Source of the DNA: Lysobacterales bacterium
GTDB lineage: Bacteria; Pseudomonadota; Gammaproteobacteria; Xanthomonadales; Xanthomonadaceae
DNA length: 64,000 nucleotides
Direction of reading: 5' to 3'
Assembly (NCBI GenBank): GCA_020442465.1
Contig: JAGRJY010000160.1
Location: 1-64,000, forward strand
Shown: positions 18,078 through 27,141 of the stretch, piece by piece
Numbering within the stretch: position 1 is the stretch's first letter
How the letters are laid out: every line of letters starts with the position of its first letter
Position numbers and translations under genes: made by a program
Notes under the pieces: model-generated
Told to the model about the DNA's origin: nothing
Database searches by the model: none
Seen by the model: only the letters and a program-made list of their open reading frames with translations

Positions 18078-18104
18078 ATGAGTCATTTGTAGAATATGAC
18101 TCAT
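18078..18104. promoter_or_regulatory. probable TetR operator, 9-bp perfect inverted repeat
   Basis: Arms ATGAGTCAT (18078-18086) and ATGACTCAT (18096-18104) are exact reverse complements with a 9-base spacer (ttgtagaat). It lies in the 73-bp gap between the divergent acyl-CoA dehydrogenase (start 18057) and TetR regulator (start 18131). The spacer contains a -10-like TAGAAT. Placement and symmetry fit an operator bound by the adjacent TetR dimer to control both directions; no binding evidence is available here. Confidence 0.75.
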
Positions 18105-18130
18105 TTTTCGACCAAGGTGAACCAGCGTCC

Positions 18131-18829
18131 ATGACTCAGATCGAAGGCGGCCCCGACCTGCTCGGTGTGCGTCTGGGCAGAAAGAAGAGTGAAGCTCCGT
18201 CCGACGTGGAATCGGCAACGCGCGGCGAAACGCCTCGGCGGCGGTTCGGGCGTGAAGAAGCCCTTCGCGCGGCGCGCCGTTTGTGGAGCAGTGGGGACCG
18301 GATCGACATGGGCCGACTGGCCGAGCATCTCGGGCTGGCCCGCGCCACGCTGTTCCGCTGGTTTGGCAGCCGCGATGGACTGCTCGCCGAAGTACTGTGG
18401 TCGCTGTGCGACGCCACCCTGAAGGAGGCGGAGCGGCTGCATCCGTCCTCCACGCCGGCGGCGATCGTCGCCCGCTGCGACGCCTCGGTTCGCGCGCTGG
18501 CCGGGTTCGAACCGCTACGCCGGTTCATTGCGGAGGATTCCGAACGCGCCTTGCGCATGCTCACGTCGTCGGCCAGCCCGCTGCAGTCGCGCACCGTGGC
18601 GCGGCTGCAGGAGTGGATCGATCAGGCCTCAGGCAAGGCGTGGAAACCCGACATCGATGCAGACACCCTGGCCTACTTGCTGGTGCGGATGGGCGAATCG
18701 TTTCTCTACGCGCGCGCCATCAGCGGACGCAGCGTCGCACTCAGCGATTGCACCACTGCGTTCGAACTGCTGCTCTCAGTGCGCGGCGGGGCGCCCGATC
18801 GCCGCGCCCGGCGTGGCGGCGAACGCTGA
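18131..18829 (+). CDS. TetR-family transcriptional regulator
   Basis: 232 residues from ATG 18131; upstream in-frame ATGs would run through the divergent promoter. The helix-turn-helix is MGRLAEHLGLARATLFRWFGSRDGLLAEVLW, characteristic of TetR (T/LFxxFxSRDxLL). The C-terminal domain is helical with no recognised ligand motif. It is divergent from the acyl-CoA dehydrogenase/crotonase operon, with an inverted repeat between. Its last 54 bases overlap the 3' end of the convergent esterase gene. Repression of the divergent operon, relieved by an acyl-CoA or related ligand, is the likely role (inference). Confidence 0.9.
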   Translation: MTQIEGGPDLLGVRLGRKKSEAPSDVESATRGETPRRRFGREEALRAARRLWSSGDRIDMGRLAEHLGLARATLFRWFGSRDGLLAEVLWSLCDATLKEAERLHPSSTPAAIVARCDASVRALAGFEPLRRFIAEDSERALRMLTSSASPLQSRTVARLQEWIDQASGKAWKPDIDADTLAYLLVRMGESFLYARAISGRSVALSDCTTAFELLLSVRGGAPDRRARRGGER

Positions 18830-19678
18830 ACGGGGCGTGGCGCGAACGAATTCGACCAAGTCACGGCGCGCGTCGCCCAGCGAAGGGTAGCGCAGGCTGG
18901 CCAGCATGCGGATATGCCCGATGCCTCGATAGATCTTGAGTTCGGCAGGCACCCCCACCGCGTCCAGCCTGGCTTTCAGGTGGATGCTGTTGCGCGGCCA
19001 CACCAGCAGGTCGCCGTCGCCGTGCAGCAGCAGGAAAGGCGGCTCGTCGCCCTCGACGTGGTTGACCGGCTGCGAGTCCGCCTGCCGGGCGGGATCGGCC
19101 GAGAAGATGTCGACCAGGTCGTCGTCGGTCAGCGGCAGGAAGTCGTAGGGTCCGGACAGTCCGATCACCCCGGCGAGGTCACGCGGTCGCAGCTGATGCC
19201 GAGCCAGGTACTTGGCATCGGTGGCCAGCAGCGCCGCGATGTGCGCACCCGCCGAGTGTCCGGATACGAAGACGCGCCGGGGATCGATATCCAGCGCATC
19301 GGCATGTTCGAACACCCAGGCCACCGCAGCGGCGGCGTCCTCGACGAACACCGGATAGCGCACGTCCGGGTAGAGTCGATAGTCGGGGATCACCGTGGTC
19401 ACGCCCGCTGCCGCCAGCCAGCGCCCCACGTAGGCGTAGTCGGCGCGCTTGCCGTCCTGCCAGCGCCCGCCGTAGAAGAACACCACGACCGGTGCATGTG
19501 GTTGCTGCGCGCGGTAGACATCGATCCCCGGCACACCCTCGGGGGGCTGCGATGGAGACTGCAGGGCCACTTCGGGCCCGCCGCGATTGAGCGTGGTGAA
19601 ATACAGACGCGTGCATCCAGAGTTGCCGAGCGCCAGCGCGGCAATCATGAGCAGGCGAAGGGACTTCTGCATCATCAT
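18776..19678 (-). CDS. lipoprotein alpha/beta-hydrolase (esterase/lipase)
   Basis: 300 residues from ATG 19678; three consecutive ATGs (MMMQ) make the exact start uncertain by two codons. A lipobox follows the signal peptide (LLMIAALALGNSGC), so it is probably a lipoprotein. The fold is of the carboxylesterase/hormone-sensitive-lipase type: the oxyanion segment is VFFYGGRW, the nucleophile elbow GHSAG, with a likely acid in LHGDGDLLV and a histidine in GIGHIRM. Its 3' end overlaps the tail of the TetR gene by 54 bases on the opposite strand. Substrate unknown, perhaps an acyl ester. Confidence 0.88.
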   Translation of the reverse strand: MMMQKSLRLLMIAALALGNSGCTRLYFTTLNRGGPEVALQSPSQPPEGVPGIDVYRAQQPHAPVVVFFYGGRWQDGKRADYAYVGRWLAAAGVTTVIPDYRLYPDVRYPVFVEDAAAAVAWVFEHADALDIDPRRVFVSGHSAGAHIAALLATDAKYLARHQLRPRDLAGVIGLSGPYDFLPLTDDDLVDIFSADPARQADSQPVNHVEGDEPPFLLLHGDGDLLVWPRNSIHLKARLDAVGVPAELKIYRGIGHIRMLASLRYPSLGDARRDLVEFVRATPRSAFAATPGAAIGRPAAH

Positions 19679-19858
19679 GGATCGGTCGTAGCGGGAGTCA
19701 GCGGCGCATTGTGCCCGTTGCAGGGTTGCAAGGCGATGCAGTTCCGAGGCAACGTGTGCATGGTCGGCTGGCTGAATCAGCCGTCCGACAGCGTCTGCCT
19801 TGCGTTGCCTTGGGGGGTGAGGGTGCAGCCAGCGATCGAGCAAGCGGACCCCGCACCG

Positions 19859-20380
19859 ATGAAGACCGTGCCCGAGCGCGGCAGCACCGATCATCTGCTT
19901 CGCCTGCTGCAGCAACACCATGTTCAGCTGTCGACCATGGCCGACACCAAGGCCAGCATGATCATCACGGTGTCCTCGATCGTGCTGACCATTTCGCTGG
20001 GGCGCTTCAAGGATCCGGACTTCCGCATCGCGCTGATCGTGCTGTCGGTGTTCACCATGCTCGCGCTGCTGATGGCCATTCTGGCCGTGCTGCCCAAGTT
20101 TCGCGGCGTGAAGCGCCTGGAAGGGCCGATTCCGCAGGGTTTCAACATCCTGTTCTTCGGCCACTTCAGTGCGTTGTCGCAGGAGCGCTTTCTGGAGGAA
20201 ATGGCCCCGCGCATGATGCCCGGCGTCACCTACGACACGATCCTGCGCGACGTGTACTCGCTGGGCATGTACCTGGCGATGCACAAGTATCCCTATCTGC
20301 GGCTGAGCTACCTGTTCTTCCTGACGGGCTTCGTCAGTGCCTGCGTCGTGCAGGTGCTGCAGGCGCTGTTCTTCACCTGA
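19859..20380 (+). CDS. Pycsar-effector-like membrane protein (DUF5706/PycTM family)
   Basis: 173 residues from ATG 19859; a GTG slightly upstream is possible. The N-terminal motif LLRLLQQHHVQLSTMADTKA followed by a membrane helix (SMIITVSSIVLTISLG) is the signature I associate with the family once called DUF5706, now Pycsar effector protein (PycTM). More helices follow (ALIVLSVFTMLALLMAILAVLP; a C-terminal LRLSYLFFLTGFVSACVVQVL). In described Pycsar systems, a pyrimidine cyclase makes cCMP or cUMP and this effector disrupts the membrane during phage infection. No cyclase or other defence gene is visible nearby, so the role here is uncertain. Family assignment is from memory of the motif. Confidence 0.72.
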   Translation: MKTVPERGSTDHLLRLLQQHHVQLSTMADTKASMIITVSSIVLTISLGRFKDPDFRIALIVLSVFTMLALLMAILAVLPKFRGVKRLEGPIPQGFNILFFGHFSALSQERFLEEMAPRMMPGVTYDTILRDVYSLGMYLAMHKYPYLRLSYLFFLTGFVSACVVQVLQALFFT

Positions 20381-20461
20381 GTCAGGCTTCGGTCGACGGC
20401 CTTCACCTACGTCGGAGCGTATCCGTACTCCGAATCAGGCACTCTGCCCGATGCCGCGCGG

Positions 20462-21343
20462 TTACTCGATCTCGCGGTGGAACACCACGGTCTCCTCATG
20501 ACCTTGCGCGCGCAGGCGGGTGGCGATGGTCTCGGCCAGAAACACTGATCGATGCCGCCCGCCGCTGCAGCCGAAGGCGAGGGTGAGGTACTGCCGGGAG
20601 TCGGATGCCTGGAACCGCGGCAGCCAGCGACCGACCCAGTGGTCCACGTCTTCGACGAACTCATGCACCAGCGGTTCCTGCTCGAAGAACGCACGTACCG
20701 CCTGGTCGCGTCCAGAAAGCGGCCGCAGCGTGGGGTCCCAGTGCGGGTTGGGCAGGCAGCGCGTGTCGAACACGATGTCGGCGTCAGCGGGTACGCCGCG
20801 TCGATACGCGAAAGACTCCACCAGAATCGACAGGCCTTGCTGGCCGGCGAGGCCCAGCTCGGTGAGGATCAGGCGGCGCAGCTGGTGGACGTTGAGTTCG
20901 CTGCTGTCGATCACCCGGTCGGCGATCGCGACCAGAGGCTTCAGCAGGCGTCGCTCGAGATCGATGGCCTCGGCCAGCTGTACGCCGCGACGCGACAGCG
21001 GATGGCGTCGGCGCGTATCGGCGAAGCGGCGCATGAGCACGTCGTCGCGCGTGTCGAGAAACACCAGCTCGTGCTGCATGCCCTGGGCGCCGACTTCGGC
21101 GAGCGCCTGCGGCAAGTGGCTGAGATCTTCGGCGCGATTGCGCACATCGATGCCGACCGCCAATCGCGCCGGCGGATTCTCGCCCGCCAGCACCGTATGG
21201 ACGAACTCGGGCAACAGATCGGAAGGCAGGTTGTCGACGCAGTAGCACCCGAGGTCTTCCAGCGTGCGCAGGGCGACGCTCTTGCCGGAGCCCGAAAGGC
21301 CCGACACCACGATCAGGCGGCGCTGCGGATCACGTTGGGTCAT
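20462..21343 (-). CDS. rapZ: RNase adapter protein RapZ
   Basis: 293 residues. P-loop GLSGSGKS near residue 15 and the C-terminal motif FGCSGGRHRSV are the family's signatures. In E. coli RapZ binds GlmZ and GlmY small RNAs and glucosamine-6-phosphate, steering RNase E to control GlmS and so amino-sugar supply for the cell wall. In many Lysobacterales rapZ sits with the nitrogen PTS genes, as here: hprK starts upstream with only four bases between. The next gene (Pycsar-like) is convergent. Expected role: envelope precursor control. Confidence 0.96.
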   Translation of the reverse strand: MTQRDPQRRLIVVSGLSGSGKSVALRTLEDLGCYCVDNLPSDLLPEFVHTVLAGENPPARLAVGIDVRNRAEDLSHLPQALAEVGAQGMQHELVFLDTRDDVLMRRFADTRRRHPLSRRGVQLAEAIDLERRLLKPLVAIADRVIDSSELNVHQLRRLILTELGLAGQQGLSILVESFAYRRGVPADADIVFDTRCLPNPHWDPTLRPLSGRDQAVRAFFEQEPLVHEFVEDVDHWVGRWLPRFQASDSRQYLTLAFGCSGGRHRSVFLAETIATRLRAQGHEETVVFHREIE

Positions 21344-21347
21344 GCGG

Positions 21348-22301
21348 CTACCAGGGGCTGTGCCGACGCATCTGGTGCGCCTGACGGTCGATGAAGGTCT
21401 GGGCGGCGTCGATGCCTTTGGCCTTCAGGATATGCGATCGCACGGCCGCTTCGACCAGCACGGCAAGGTTGCGCCCCGCCGCCACAGGCAGGGTAATCAG
21501 CGGGATGTCGAGTTCCATCACCTGCTGCCGGCCCTGGTCGCCATAGAGCCGGTCGACCGGCTTGGGATCGTCCTGAGGATCTTGACGTTCCAGATGAACA
21601 ATGAGTCGTAAATATTTGTTTTTCTTGATGGATGTGTCGCCGAACATTTCCTTGATGTTGAGGATGCCGAGGCCGCGCACCTCAAGCAGGTCCTGCAGCA
21701 GCTCGGGGCAGGTGCCGTCGATGACGTCGGGTGCAATCTGGGTGAATTCGGGAGCATCGTCGGCCACCAGTCGATGACCGCGGGTGATCAGTTCGAGCGC
21801 GAGCTCGCTCTTGCCCACGCCGGAGTCACCGGTCAGCAGCACGCCGATCGAATACACCTCCATGAACACGCCGTGCAGGGTCGCTCGACGCGCCAGCGCG
21901 CGAGCCAGGTGGTACTGGAAGTAGGTCAGCAGCTCGTGGCCGCGTCGCGACGAGACCCACACCGGTGTGTCCGATTCGTTGGCCGCGTCGCGCAGATCGG
22001 GCGGACAGCTCTGGTCGCGGCTGAGCACGATGGCGAGCGGGCGGGCCTGGGTGATCTTGGCCAGGGTTTCCCAGCGCTGGCGGGGTTCGAGCGCATCCAG
22101 GTAGTGCAGCTCGTCGGAGCCGATCAGCTGCACCTTGTTGGGATAGATCGTATTGAGGTAGCCGGCCAGCGACGGTCGTCGTGACAGGCGCTCGCCGGGC
22201 TCCAGCATGCGGCCTTCGCCCCGCTGTCCGGCAATCCAGCGCAAACCGAGACGGTCTTTGACTTGCTCGAAGAGTTCCTTGGCGGTGATTCGAGCCTGCA
22301 T
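21348..22301 (-). CDS. hprK: HPr kinase/phosphorylase
   Basis: 317 residues. Walker A GDSGVGKS at residues 158-165 and the HPrK signature [14 protein letters not shown] are conserved. The enzyme phosphorylates a serine of HPr or NPr in response to metabolites and reverses it. In Gram-negative bacteria it tunes the nitrogen PTS and its outputs. It lies in the conserved rpoN-hpf-ptsN-hprK-rapZ cluster, four bases from rapZ and 16 bases from ptsN. No HPr/NPr or EI gene is in this window. Confidence 0.96.
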   Translation of the reverse strand: MQARITAKELFEQVKDRLGLRWIAGQRGEGRMLEPGERLSRRPSLAGYLNTIYPNKVQLIGSDELHYLDALEPRQRWETLAKITQARPLAIVLSRDQSCPPDLRDAANESDTPVWVSSRRGHELLTYFQYHLARALARRATLHGVFMEVYSIGVLLTGDSGVGKSELALELITRGHRLVADDAPEFTQIAPDVIDGTCPELLQDLLEVRGLGILNIKEMFGDTSIKKNKYLRLIVHLERQDPQDDPKPVDRLYGDQGRQQVMELDIPLITLPVAAGRNLAVLVEAAVRSHILKAKGIDAAQTFIDRQAHQMRRHSPW

Positions 22302-22317
22302 GAGTCGAGCAGTGTGC

Positions 22318-22788
22318 TCAGGCTGCGGCGTGCGTCAATCGCCAATCGGAAAGCAGGGCGTACAGCGCCGCGGGTTCACGCGCCGCGCGCAGTTCGGCAC
22401 AGAACGATTCGTCGCCGAACATTTCCGCCAGCTGCGAGAGCAGCATGAGGTGCTGGTTGGTGAAGTGTTCGGGCACGCCGAGCGCACACAGCAGATCGAC
22501 CGGCCGGCCATCCGGTGCACCGAAGTCCATCGGTTCCTTGAGCAGGACGAACGCGGCCGTGGCCACCGGCATCGCCGCGCTGCGGCCGTGCGGAATAGCC
22601 ACGCCCTGACCGAGCGCGGTGGAGCCGAGCTTCTCGCGACAGCACAGGCTGTCGTAGATGGTGCGCTCGACGTCGGCGCCGCGGCCGTCAGCCAGCAGGT
22701 TGGCAAGCAGTTCGAGCAAGCGTTTCTTGCTGGAGACACTGACCCCTGCCGCAACGCGCGCAGGGGTCAGCAGGTCGATCAGGTGCAT
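22318..22788 (-). CDS. ptsN: nitrogen-regulatory PTS EIIA component
   Basis: 156 residues. Fructose-type EIIA domain with the phosphorylatable histidine at residue 67 in [10 protein letters not shown]. It receives phosphate from NPr and acts as a regulator rather than a sugar transporter, for example on potassium transport and sigma-E. It is encoded between hpf and hprK with short gaps, co-directional with both, so a single operon is likely. Confidence 0.96.
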   Translation of the reverse strand: MHLIDLLTPARVAAGVSVSSKKRLLELLANLLADGRGADVERTIYDSLCCREKLGSTALGQGVAIPHGRSAAMPVATAAFVLLKEPMDFGAPDGRPVDLLCALGVPEHFTNQHLMLLSQLAEMFGDESFCAELRAAREPAALYALLSDWRLTHAAA

Positions 22789-22809
22789 GGTGGGGTTGCC
22801 CGTGAGCAG

Positions 22810-23136
22810 CTAGCCGAAGGCGGCCGATCGTGCGGCCGACTCGCCGCGGTGGTGGTCGGTCATCTTTTCTTTCTGTTTGACGACCTGGCGGTCCAGTTTG
22901 TCGACCAGCAGGTCGATCGCCGCATACATGTCGTCGGCTACCGATTCGGCGTGCAGCGTGCGTCCGGCGGCGTTCAGCGTGGCTTCGGCCTTCTGCTCCA
23001 ACTTGTCCACCGAGAGAATCACGTGCGCATCGAGCAGATTGTCCGCGTGTCGATCCAGGCGCTGCAGCTTGGAGTGCACGTAGTCCCGCAGGGCCTGCGT
23101 GACGTCGATCTGGTGCCCGCTGATTTCAATGCGCAT
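22810..23136 (-). CDS. hpf: short-form ribosome hibernation promoting factor
   Basis: 108 residues, the short HPF class that pairs with RMF. The conserved start MRIEISGHQIDVTQALRDYV, the basic region (LDRQVVKQKEKMTDHH) and the overall length fit. It binds the 30S decoding centre in stationary phase. Its position directly downstream of rpoN is the usual one. The gap to rpoN (145 bp) could hold an independent promoter. Confidence 0.95.
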   Translation of the reverse strand: MRIEISGHQIDVTQALRDYVHSKLQRLDRHADNLLDAHVILSVDKLEQKAEATLNAAGRTLHAESVADDMYAAIDLLVDKLDRQVVKQKEKMTDHHRGESAARSAAFG

Positions 23137-23281
23137 GGATGCCTCCTTCAGGATGCCCGAGAACTAGGATGCCGCAATCAACACCGTCCGGATCGCGCGG
23201 CAGACGACCCGGCACAAAGATTTGCAGTCGGGAAAGCTGGCGTATGAGCCATGCTTGCGAGGCGTTCACCGATGGGGGCGG

Positions 23282-24712
23282 TCATCCGGCCCTCTGGCGT
23301 TCGCTGGACGAGGGAATGTTCATCGCTTCCCGATATTTTGCCACGGTTCGACGGGCCACGGTCACTCCCTCGTTCTTCAGTTCATCGACCAGGCGGGCAT
23401 CTGAATACGGCTTGTGCGGGTTCTCGGCGTCGATCAGCCGCCGGATCATCGCCTGGATGGCCGTACTGGATGCCTCCCCGCCGCCCTCGGTGCTCAGCGC
23501 CGAGGAGAAGAAGTACTTGAATTCAAAGGTTCCGCGCGGCGTGTACAGGTACTTTCGCGTGGTCACTCGCGACACCGTGGATTCGTGCAGGCCGACGTCT
23601 TCGGCCACCTGTCGCAGCACCAGCGGGCGCATCGCTTCGGGTCCGTGGTCCAGAAAAGCCGACTGGTGGTCGACGATGTAGCGGGCGACACGGATCAGCG
23701 TGTCGGCCCGGGTTTCGAGTGCGCGGATCAGCCACTTGGCCTCCTGCAACTGGCCGCGCAGGTAGCCGGCATCGTCACGGCCGGCGCTGCCGATCAGCGA
23801 TTGGTAGTGCCGATTGATGCCCAGTTTGGGGGCTGACCCCGACCCGAGACGAACCTCCCAGCGGCCGAGTCGCTTGTAGGCAATGGCGTCGGGCACCACG
23901 TACTCGGTCGGTGTATCGCTCCATTGCGATCCGGGTTTGGGGTCGAGGCTTCGCAGCAGGTCCAGCGCAGTCTGTACCGCGTCGACGTCGCAGCCGAACT
24001 TCTGTGCGATGCGGTCGGCGGGCTGACGCACGATGCCTTCCAGCCCTTCGTCGATCCAACGCTGGACCAGGTCGCGGCCCGGCGTGTCGGCGTCCAGGGT
24101 GCGCGCCTGGATCAGCAGGCATTCGGCAAGGTCGCGTGATGCCACGCCGATCGGGTCGAAGTGCTGGATCAGATGGCGTACGGCTTCGATCTCATCATCT
24201 TCGACCGGATCGGGCAGGCCTACGGCGTCGCGGACTTCCTCGATCGGCACGCGCAGGTAGCCATCGTCTTCCAGCGCATCGATGAGGGCGACGCCGATCG
24301 CGCGATCGCGGGGCGACAGCGTGCTGAGACCGAGCTGCCACAGCAGATGGTCGACCAGCCCTTCTGCCTGGGCGGCGGCGCCTTGGTACTCGCCGTCTTC
24401 TCCGTCGTCGCGGCGACTGGACGGGGTCATGTCCAGGTCACTCGACCAATCGTCTTCCAGCTCAGAGTAGTCGGCCTCGTCGGCCGATTCCGCTTCGGTG
24501 GCCGCGCGATCGTCGATCTCCTCCGGGCCGGATTCGCCGTCGTCGGCATCGACTTGGTCTTCCGGGCGTTCGAGCAGAGGGTTGCTCTCCAGGGCCGCGG
24601 TGATTTCCAGGTCGAGTTCGATGCTGGAAAGCTGCAGCAGGCGGATCGCCTGACGTAGCTGGGGCGTCAGGGTCAGTTGCTGCCCGAGCTTGAGTTGCAG
24701 TGCCGGCTTCAC
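23282..24712 (-). CDS. rpoN: RNA polymerase sigma-54 factor RpoN
   Basis: 476 residues. N-terminal region I starts MKPALQLKLGQQLTLTPQLRQAI, followed by an acidic region II (EDQVDADDGESGPEE). Region III contains the core-binding and DNA-binding parts, with the invariant RpoN box ARRTVAKYRE at about residues 453-462. It recognises GG(N10)GC promoters and needs enhancer-binding activators. It sits between lptB upstream and hpf downstream, the classical arrangement. Confidence 0.98.
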   Translation of the reverse strand: MKPALQLKLGQQLTLTPQLRQAIRLLQLSSIELDLEITAALESNPLLERPEDQVDADDGESGPEEIDDRAATEAESADEADYSELEDDWSSDLDMTPSSRRDDGEDGEYQGAAAQAEGLVDHLLWQLGLSTLSPRDRAIGVALIDALEDDGYLRVPIEEVRDAVGLPDPVEDDEIEAVRHLIQHFDPIGVASRDLAECLLIQARTLDADTPGRDLVQRWIDEGLEGIVRQPADRIAQKFGCDVDAVQTALDLLRSLDPKPGSQWSDTPTEYVVPDAIAYKRLGRWEVRLGSGSAPKLGINRHYQSLIGSAGRDDAGYLRGQLQEAKWLIRALETRADTLIRVARYIVDHQSAFLDHGPEAMRPLVLRQVAEDVGLHESTVSRVTTRKYLYTPRGTFEFKYFFSSALSTEGGGEASSTAIQAMIRRLIDAENPHKPYSDARLVDELKNEGVTVARRTVAKYREAMNIPSSSERQRAG

Positions 24713-24831
24713 GACAGCGTGACCCTCCCGGGCCGATGCAGGCAGTCTGACTCGGATTTCTTCACGCCCATGCGCACCTCCTGTGCGCGATCACTGTACC
24801 GGGTTTGCGCAGTCCTGCGGCGGTCGTCGGG

Positions 24832-25551
24832 TCACAGCCTGAACGACTCACCAAGGTAGACGCGCCGCACTTCCGCGTTCTCCAGCACTGCGGCGGGCGT
24901 GCCGTGGGCCAGTACGCGTCCATCGCTGAGGATGTAGGCGCGATCGCAGATCCCCAGGGTCTCGCGCACGTTATGGTCGGTGATCAGCACGCCGATGCCT
25001 CGGCGCTTGAGGTGCAGCACGATTTTCTGGATTTCGCCGACCGAGATGGGGTCGACGCCAGCGAATGGTTCATCAAGGAGCATCAGCCGCGGGTTGCTCG
25101 CCAGGGCACGGGCGATTTCGACCCGCCTTCGCTCGCCGCCGGACAGACTGGCGCCCAGGGTGTCGGCGACGTGCGCGACCTGCAGTTCTTCCAGCAGTTC
25201 GTTCAAGGTGCGTTCGCGCTGCTCGTCATCGAGATCGTCGCGCAGTTCGAGCATGGCCAGCACGTTCTCGGCGACCGTCAGCTTGCGGAAGATCGAGGCC
25301 TCCTGCGGCAGGTAGCCGACGCCGCGCCGGGCCCGCTCGTGCATCGGCAGGGTCGCCAGCTCAGTGCCGTCGAGCAGGATTTCACCGCCGTCGGCGGGGA
25401 TGAGGCCGACGATCATGTAGAAGCAGGTCGTCTTGCCGGCGCCGTTCGGCCCGAGCAGCCCGACCACTTCGCCGGCGTCGAGGCTCAGTCCGAAATCCTT
25501 GACGACGTCGCGCTGCTTGTACCGCTTGCGCAGTCCGCGGGCGACGAGCAT
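24832..25551 (-). CDS. lptB: LPS export ABC transporter ATP-binding protein LptB
   Basis: 239 residues. Walker [10 protein letters not shown], signature [14 protein letters not shown] and Walker [14 protein letters not shown] are intact. It powers LPS extraction by the LptFG complex and passage through LptC/LptA. It overlaps the lptA stop by one base at 25551, so translation of the pair is coupled. Confidence 0.97.
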   Translation of the reverse strand: MLVARGLRKRYKQRDVVKDFGLSLDAGEVVGLLGPNGAGKTTCFYMIVGLIPADGGEILLDGTELATLPMHERARRGVGYLPQEASIFRKLTVAENVLAMLELRDDLDDEQRERTLNELLEELQVAHVADTLGASLSGGERRRVEIARALASNPRLMLLDEPFAGVDPISVGEIQKIVLHLKRRGIGVLITDHNVRETLGICDRAYILSDGRVLAHGTPAAVLENAEVRRVYLGESFRL

Positions 25552-26051
25552 CAGTCGTTGGGCGCGCTGGCTTGACGCGGAGGAATGCGCATCTGCACCC
25601 GGCTACCCGGAGTGCCGCCTTCGATGCGGCCGTTCGCGATGTGGTAGCGCACGCTCTCGCCGCGCAGCGAGCCTTCCGGCTGGTCGATGTGCACGTTGCC
25701 GGTGAGCAGCAGCACGTCGGCGCCCAGGTCGTACTCGATCTGGGCGGCCGTGGCACGCATGGTGCCGCCGGCATCGAGCTGCTGTTCGACCGTGGCAGGC
25801 TGTCCGCGCAGTACCGCCTTGGAAATCGCTCCATCGTGCCGGGTAAGCGTTGCCTCGGCTGCGCGCACTTTCAACGAGCCCTGACTGATTTCCACGTTGC
25901 CGCGCAGCAATGCCGAACCATCGTCGGACAGCACTGCATCGGTGTAGTCCGCCGCGACGTCCATCGGCTGGTTGCGGTCGGCCGTGAGCGCGCCGGCCTG
26001 TGGGCTGAGCACAAGCAGGGCCGCCAGGAGGCTAGGGGGCAGCAACTTCAT
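25551..26051 (-). CDS. lptA: lipopolysaccharide transport periplasmic protein LptA
   Basis: 166 residues from ATG 26051. This start is preferred over 26069 because GAGGT stands six bases upstream and it gives a clean signal peptide ([23 protein letters not shown]). The OstA/beta-jellyroll repeats ([40 protein letters not shown]) are visible. It forms the periplasmic LPS bridge. The start overlaps the end of lptC by 20 bases. Confidence 0.95.
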   Translation of the reverse strand: MKLLPPSLLAALLVLSPQAGALTADRNQPMDVAADYTDAVLSDDGSALLRGNVEISQGSLKVRAAEATLTRHDGAISKAVLRGQPATVEQQLDAGGTMRATAAQIEYDLGADVLLLTGNVHIDQPEGSLRGESVRYHIANGRIEGGTPGSRVQMRIPPRQASAPND

Positions 26052-26604
26052 AGCGACCTCGAACCTCATTGAGCAACTCCATTCTTCGTGCATTGAGATC
26101 GGCGCGCAGGCCGCGGCCGCGCAGTATAGAACCGGGCCCGGTCAGGGTCACGGCGACCTCACTGGTGGCGGTCCTCACCTTGGGCATGAGGTCGAGCTCA
26201 TCGCCGCGCAGCCGGAGCGGTTCGAATCCCGCGGTGGCTGGGCCGCGAAAGTCCACGCGACTCCTCAGTTTGACCAGCTCGCCATCGCGGCTGATCCAGG
26301 CACGGTCGGCGCGGCCATCCCAGGCTTTGCCATCGGTGTCGGGCACGCGGATGCGCGGGGCCTCGACGTCGAAGGAGCCGAGTTCAGGGTGTCTTGCCAG
26401 ACGCGGGCCGCGCAGGGAAAACGACTCGGCGCCGGCGTCGTCGAACGCGATGAGCTCGAACTGGTCGACCGCGTAGTCCGATCGGGGCGGTCCGACGAAG
26501 GGCGGTGGCGCTTCCTTTTCCTGGAGCTGCCAGGCCCACCAGCCGGTGGCCAGTGCAATCGGCAGCAGCCAGGCAAGACGGCGCAAGGATGCATCGCGGG
26601 TCAC
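26032..26604 (-). CDS. lptC: LPS export protein LptC
   Basis: 190 residues. A single N-terminal membrane helix (LAWLLPIALATGWWAW) anchors a periplasmic beta-jellyroll of the LptC type. It links LptBFG to LptA. The start overlaps the kdsC stop as ATGA, and the gene lies between kdsC and lptA in the standard kdsD-kdsC-lptC-lptA-lptB order. Confidence 0.93.
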   Translation of the reverse strand: MTRDASLRRLAWLLPIALATGWWAWQLQEKEAPPPFVGPPRSDYAVDQFELIAFDDAGAESFSLRGPRLARHPELGSFDVEAPRIRVPDTDGKAWDGRADRAWISRDGELVKLRSRVDFRGPATAGFEPLRLRGDELDLMPKVRTATSEVAVTLTGPGSILRGRGLRADLNARRMELLNEVRGRYEVAAP

Positions 26605-27137
26605 GAAAGATAGGCGCCCATGGCCTGGTCGAACTTGCCCTGCGCGACCAGCAATCCGTCGCAGAGCTGCCGCACAGCACCCTCGCCACCGGCCCGGTCA
26701 GATTGCCAATGCGCACGGGCAGCCACCTCGGTGTGCGCATTGCACGGCGCCGCCGCGAGGCGACAGCTCGTCATCGCGGGCAAATCGGGCAAGTCGTCAC
26801 CCATGAACGCCGCACGCTGCAGATCGAGGCGACGTGCGGCACAGCGCTCTGCAAGCGCCTCGCGCTTGTCGCGGCAACCCTGGATGACATCTTCGATACC
26901 CAGTTCGGCGGCACGTGCGGCGACGATCGCGCTGCGCCGGGCCGTGATCCAGACCACATGGATGCCCTGCTGCCGCAGCAGCTTCAGGCCGAGCCCATCC
27001 TGCACATGAAAAGCCTTGAACTGTTCGCCGCCGGCGGCGATCCACAGCCGACCATCGGTCAGGGTGCCGTCGACGTCCAGGCCGAGCAGTCCGATATCCC
27101 GGGCCCTGGCCAGTGCGTCGTCGCTCCAGATCGCCAC
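26601..27137 (-). CDS. kdsC: 3-deoxy-D-manno-octulosonate 8-phosphate phosphatase KdsC
   Basis: 178 residues from GTG 27137; upstream in-frame codons would run into kdsD and lack the fold. The HAD motif DVDGTLTDG is present with the usual short C0-type architecture (no cap domain), and motif IV GDDLPDL follows. It releases Kdo from Kdo-8-phosphate for LPS inner core synthesis. The start is four bases past the kdsD stop. Confidence 0.94.
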   Translation of the reverse strand: MAIWSDDALARARDIGLLGLDVDGTLTDGRLWIAAGGEQFKAFHVQDGLGLKLLRQQGIHVVWITARRSAIVAARAAELGIEDVIQGCRDKREALAERCAARRLDLQRAAFMGDDLPDLPAMTSCRLAAAPCNAHTEVAARAHWQSDRAGGEGAVRQLCDGLLVAQGKFDQAMGAYLS

Positions 27138-27141
27138 GAGC

